Below, in pieces: positions 63,355 through 64,000 of a stretch of DNA of 64,000 nt. This DNA is from Pseudomonas sp. B33.4 (GTDB lineage Bacteria; Pseudomonadota; Gammaproteobacteria; Pseudomonadales; Pseudomonadaceae). The stretch lies in the NCBI RefSeq assembly GCF_034555375.1, contig NZ_CP140706.1, positions 177,001 to 241,000 of the forward strand. Direction: 5' to 3'. Numbering within the stretch: position 1 is the first letter of the stretch; the number at the start of each line of letters is the position of its first letter. A program made the position numbers and the translations under genes. Under the pieces are notes generated by a model, which saw only the letters and a list, made by a program, of their open reading frames with translations, did not search any database and had not been told where the DNA came from.

Positions 63355-64000
63355 ATGGCGAGTCCCGGTTTGAAAACAGCGATCATGCTGAGTCTGCTCA
63401 CTTTGGTGACCGCATGCGGCGAGAAAAAAGCCCCTGAGGAATACCTGCCAAGGGTCTTTGTACAGGAAGTCAAACCCGCGGATTACGCGGCTTCGGTGAC
63501 ATTGACCGGTGACGTGCAGGCGCGCGTGCAGACCGAATTGTCGTTCCGCGTCGGCGGCAAGATCATTCAGCGCATGGTTGACGTCGGTGACCGGGTCACC
63601 GCCAAGCAGGTGCTGGCCAAACTCGACCCCAAGGATTTGCAGACCAACGTCGACTCGGCTCAAGCCCAGGTCGTCGCTGAACAAGCCCGGGTGAAACAAA
63701 GTGCGGCGGCCTTCGTGCGTCAGCAAAAACTCCTGCCCAAGGGCTACACCAGCCAGAGCGAATACGACTCCGCCCAAGCCGCGTTGCGCAGCAGCCAGAG
63801 CGCCTTGAGCGCGGCGCAGGCGCAACTGGCCAACGCCAAGGATCAGCTCAGCTACACCGCGCTGATTGCCGATGCCCCGGGTGTGATCACCGAGCGTCAG
63901 GCCGAAGTCGGCCAGGTCGTGCAGGCCACGGCGCCGATTTTCAGTCTGGCCCGTGATGGCGATCGCGATGCGGTGTTCAACGTCTATGAATCGCTGCTTG
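63355..64000 (+). CDS. RND efflux membrane fusion lipoprotein (3' end outside window)
   Basis: 215 codons visible, frame open to the window edge. Lipoprotein signal (LVTACGE), then the first beta-strand and lipoyl half (TLTGDVQARVQTELSFRVGG), alpha-hairpin coiled coil (about residues 85-165) and second lipoyl half (DAPGVITERQAEVGQVV). AGGAAGGAG precedes the ATG. It resembles TriA/TriB-type adaptors of P. aeruginosa, whose genes precede an RND pump gene; a pump should follow beyond the window. Divergent from the AAA ATPase gene. Confidence 0.88.
   Translation, partial: MASPGLKTAIMLSLLTLVTACGEKKAPEEYLPRVFVQEVKPADYAASVTLTGDVQARVQTELSFRVGGKIIQRMVDVGDRVTAKQVLAKLDPKDLQTNVDSAQAQVVAEQARVKQSAAAFVRQQKLLPKGYTSQSEYDSAQAALRSSQSALSAAQAQLANAKDQLSYTALIADAPGVITERQAEVGQVVQATAPIFSLARDGDRDAVFNVYESLL

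Overview
This is chromosomal DNA of a fluorescent Pseudomonas, most likely of the P. fluorescens group. The evidence is the GC-rich coding bias, three classes of short palindromic REP elements between genes, and gene blocks that match from memory the order around gabDT, desA, oscA-sbp-cysTWA, atsA-atsBC and tonB2-exbB1-exbD1 in other pseudomonads. No phage, integrase, transposase or CRISPR is visible. The window is core chromosome plus one large sulfur-scavenging region. Genes are cut at both ends: an AaeA-type fusion protein at base 1 and an RND-type fusion protein at base 64000.

Layout. 1-2.8 kb: end of an AaeA/OprM-type efflux operon and a small membrane protein. 3.1-11.3 kb: a DUF945 (YdgA-like) protein and the complete pgaABCD operon for poly-N-acetylglucosamine. 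11.4-16.9 kb: a Rieske/FAD oxidoreductase, a periplasmic PEBP protein, and an operon of a von Willebrand lipoprotein, an ECF sigma factor and a putative anti-sigma factor. 16.9-20.4 kb: tRNA-Arg(CCG), then gabD and gabT. 20.5-26.2 kb: three signalling proteins (REC-HDOD, PAS-GGEEF, PAS-GGDEF-EAL) around the desA desaturase. 26.4-30.6 kb: oscA, sbp and cysTWA for sulfate import. 30.7-37.6 kb: an Mpo1-like protein, a Crp-family regulator, a periplasmic hydroxyisourate-hydrolase-like and HbpS-like gene pair divergent from a two-component system, and an AraC regulator divergent from a desaturase.

37.7-55.0 kb is a sulfate-ester region: arylsulfatase AtsA, the AtsR/AtsB/AtsC importer, the AtsK alkylsulfatase dioxygenase, a second sulfatase, two related LysR regulators, a TonB-dependent receptor, an arylsulfotransferase-like protein, a small avidin-like protein, and a TonB/ExbB/ExbD energiser. 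The reading I favour is that the receptor and its TonB system bring esters across the outer membrane, AtsRBC carries them inward, and the sulfatases and AtsK release sulfate or sulfite. 55.4-61.8 kb continues with a small hydrolase, an unusual sigma-54 activator, a MetQ-like binding protein and a four-gene polar amino acid ABC transporter. A shared TTATTCC element upstream of atsK, the hydrolase and the amino acid transporter suggests common sulfur control (inference). The window ends with an AAA ATPase and the start of an efflux operon.

The strongest candidates for something little described are: (1) the 32.2-35.3 kb module, where a perfect 16-bp palindrome resembling the E. coli HprR/CusR box lies between a secreted HbpS-like/hydroxyisourate-hydrolase-like pair and a two-component system; (2) the sulfur region with its two shared upstream motifs, an avidin-like protein and an arylsulfotransferase paired with a TonB receptor; (3) a dispersed 150-180 bp inverted-repeat element present five times, one copy expanded into a 131-bp tandem array.
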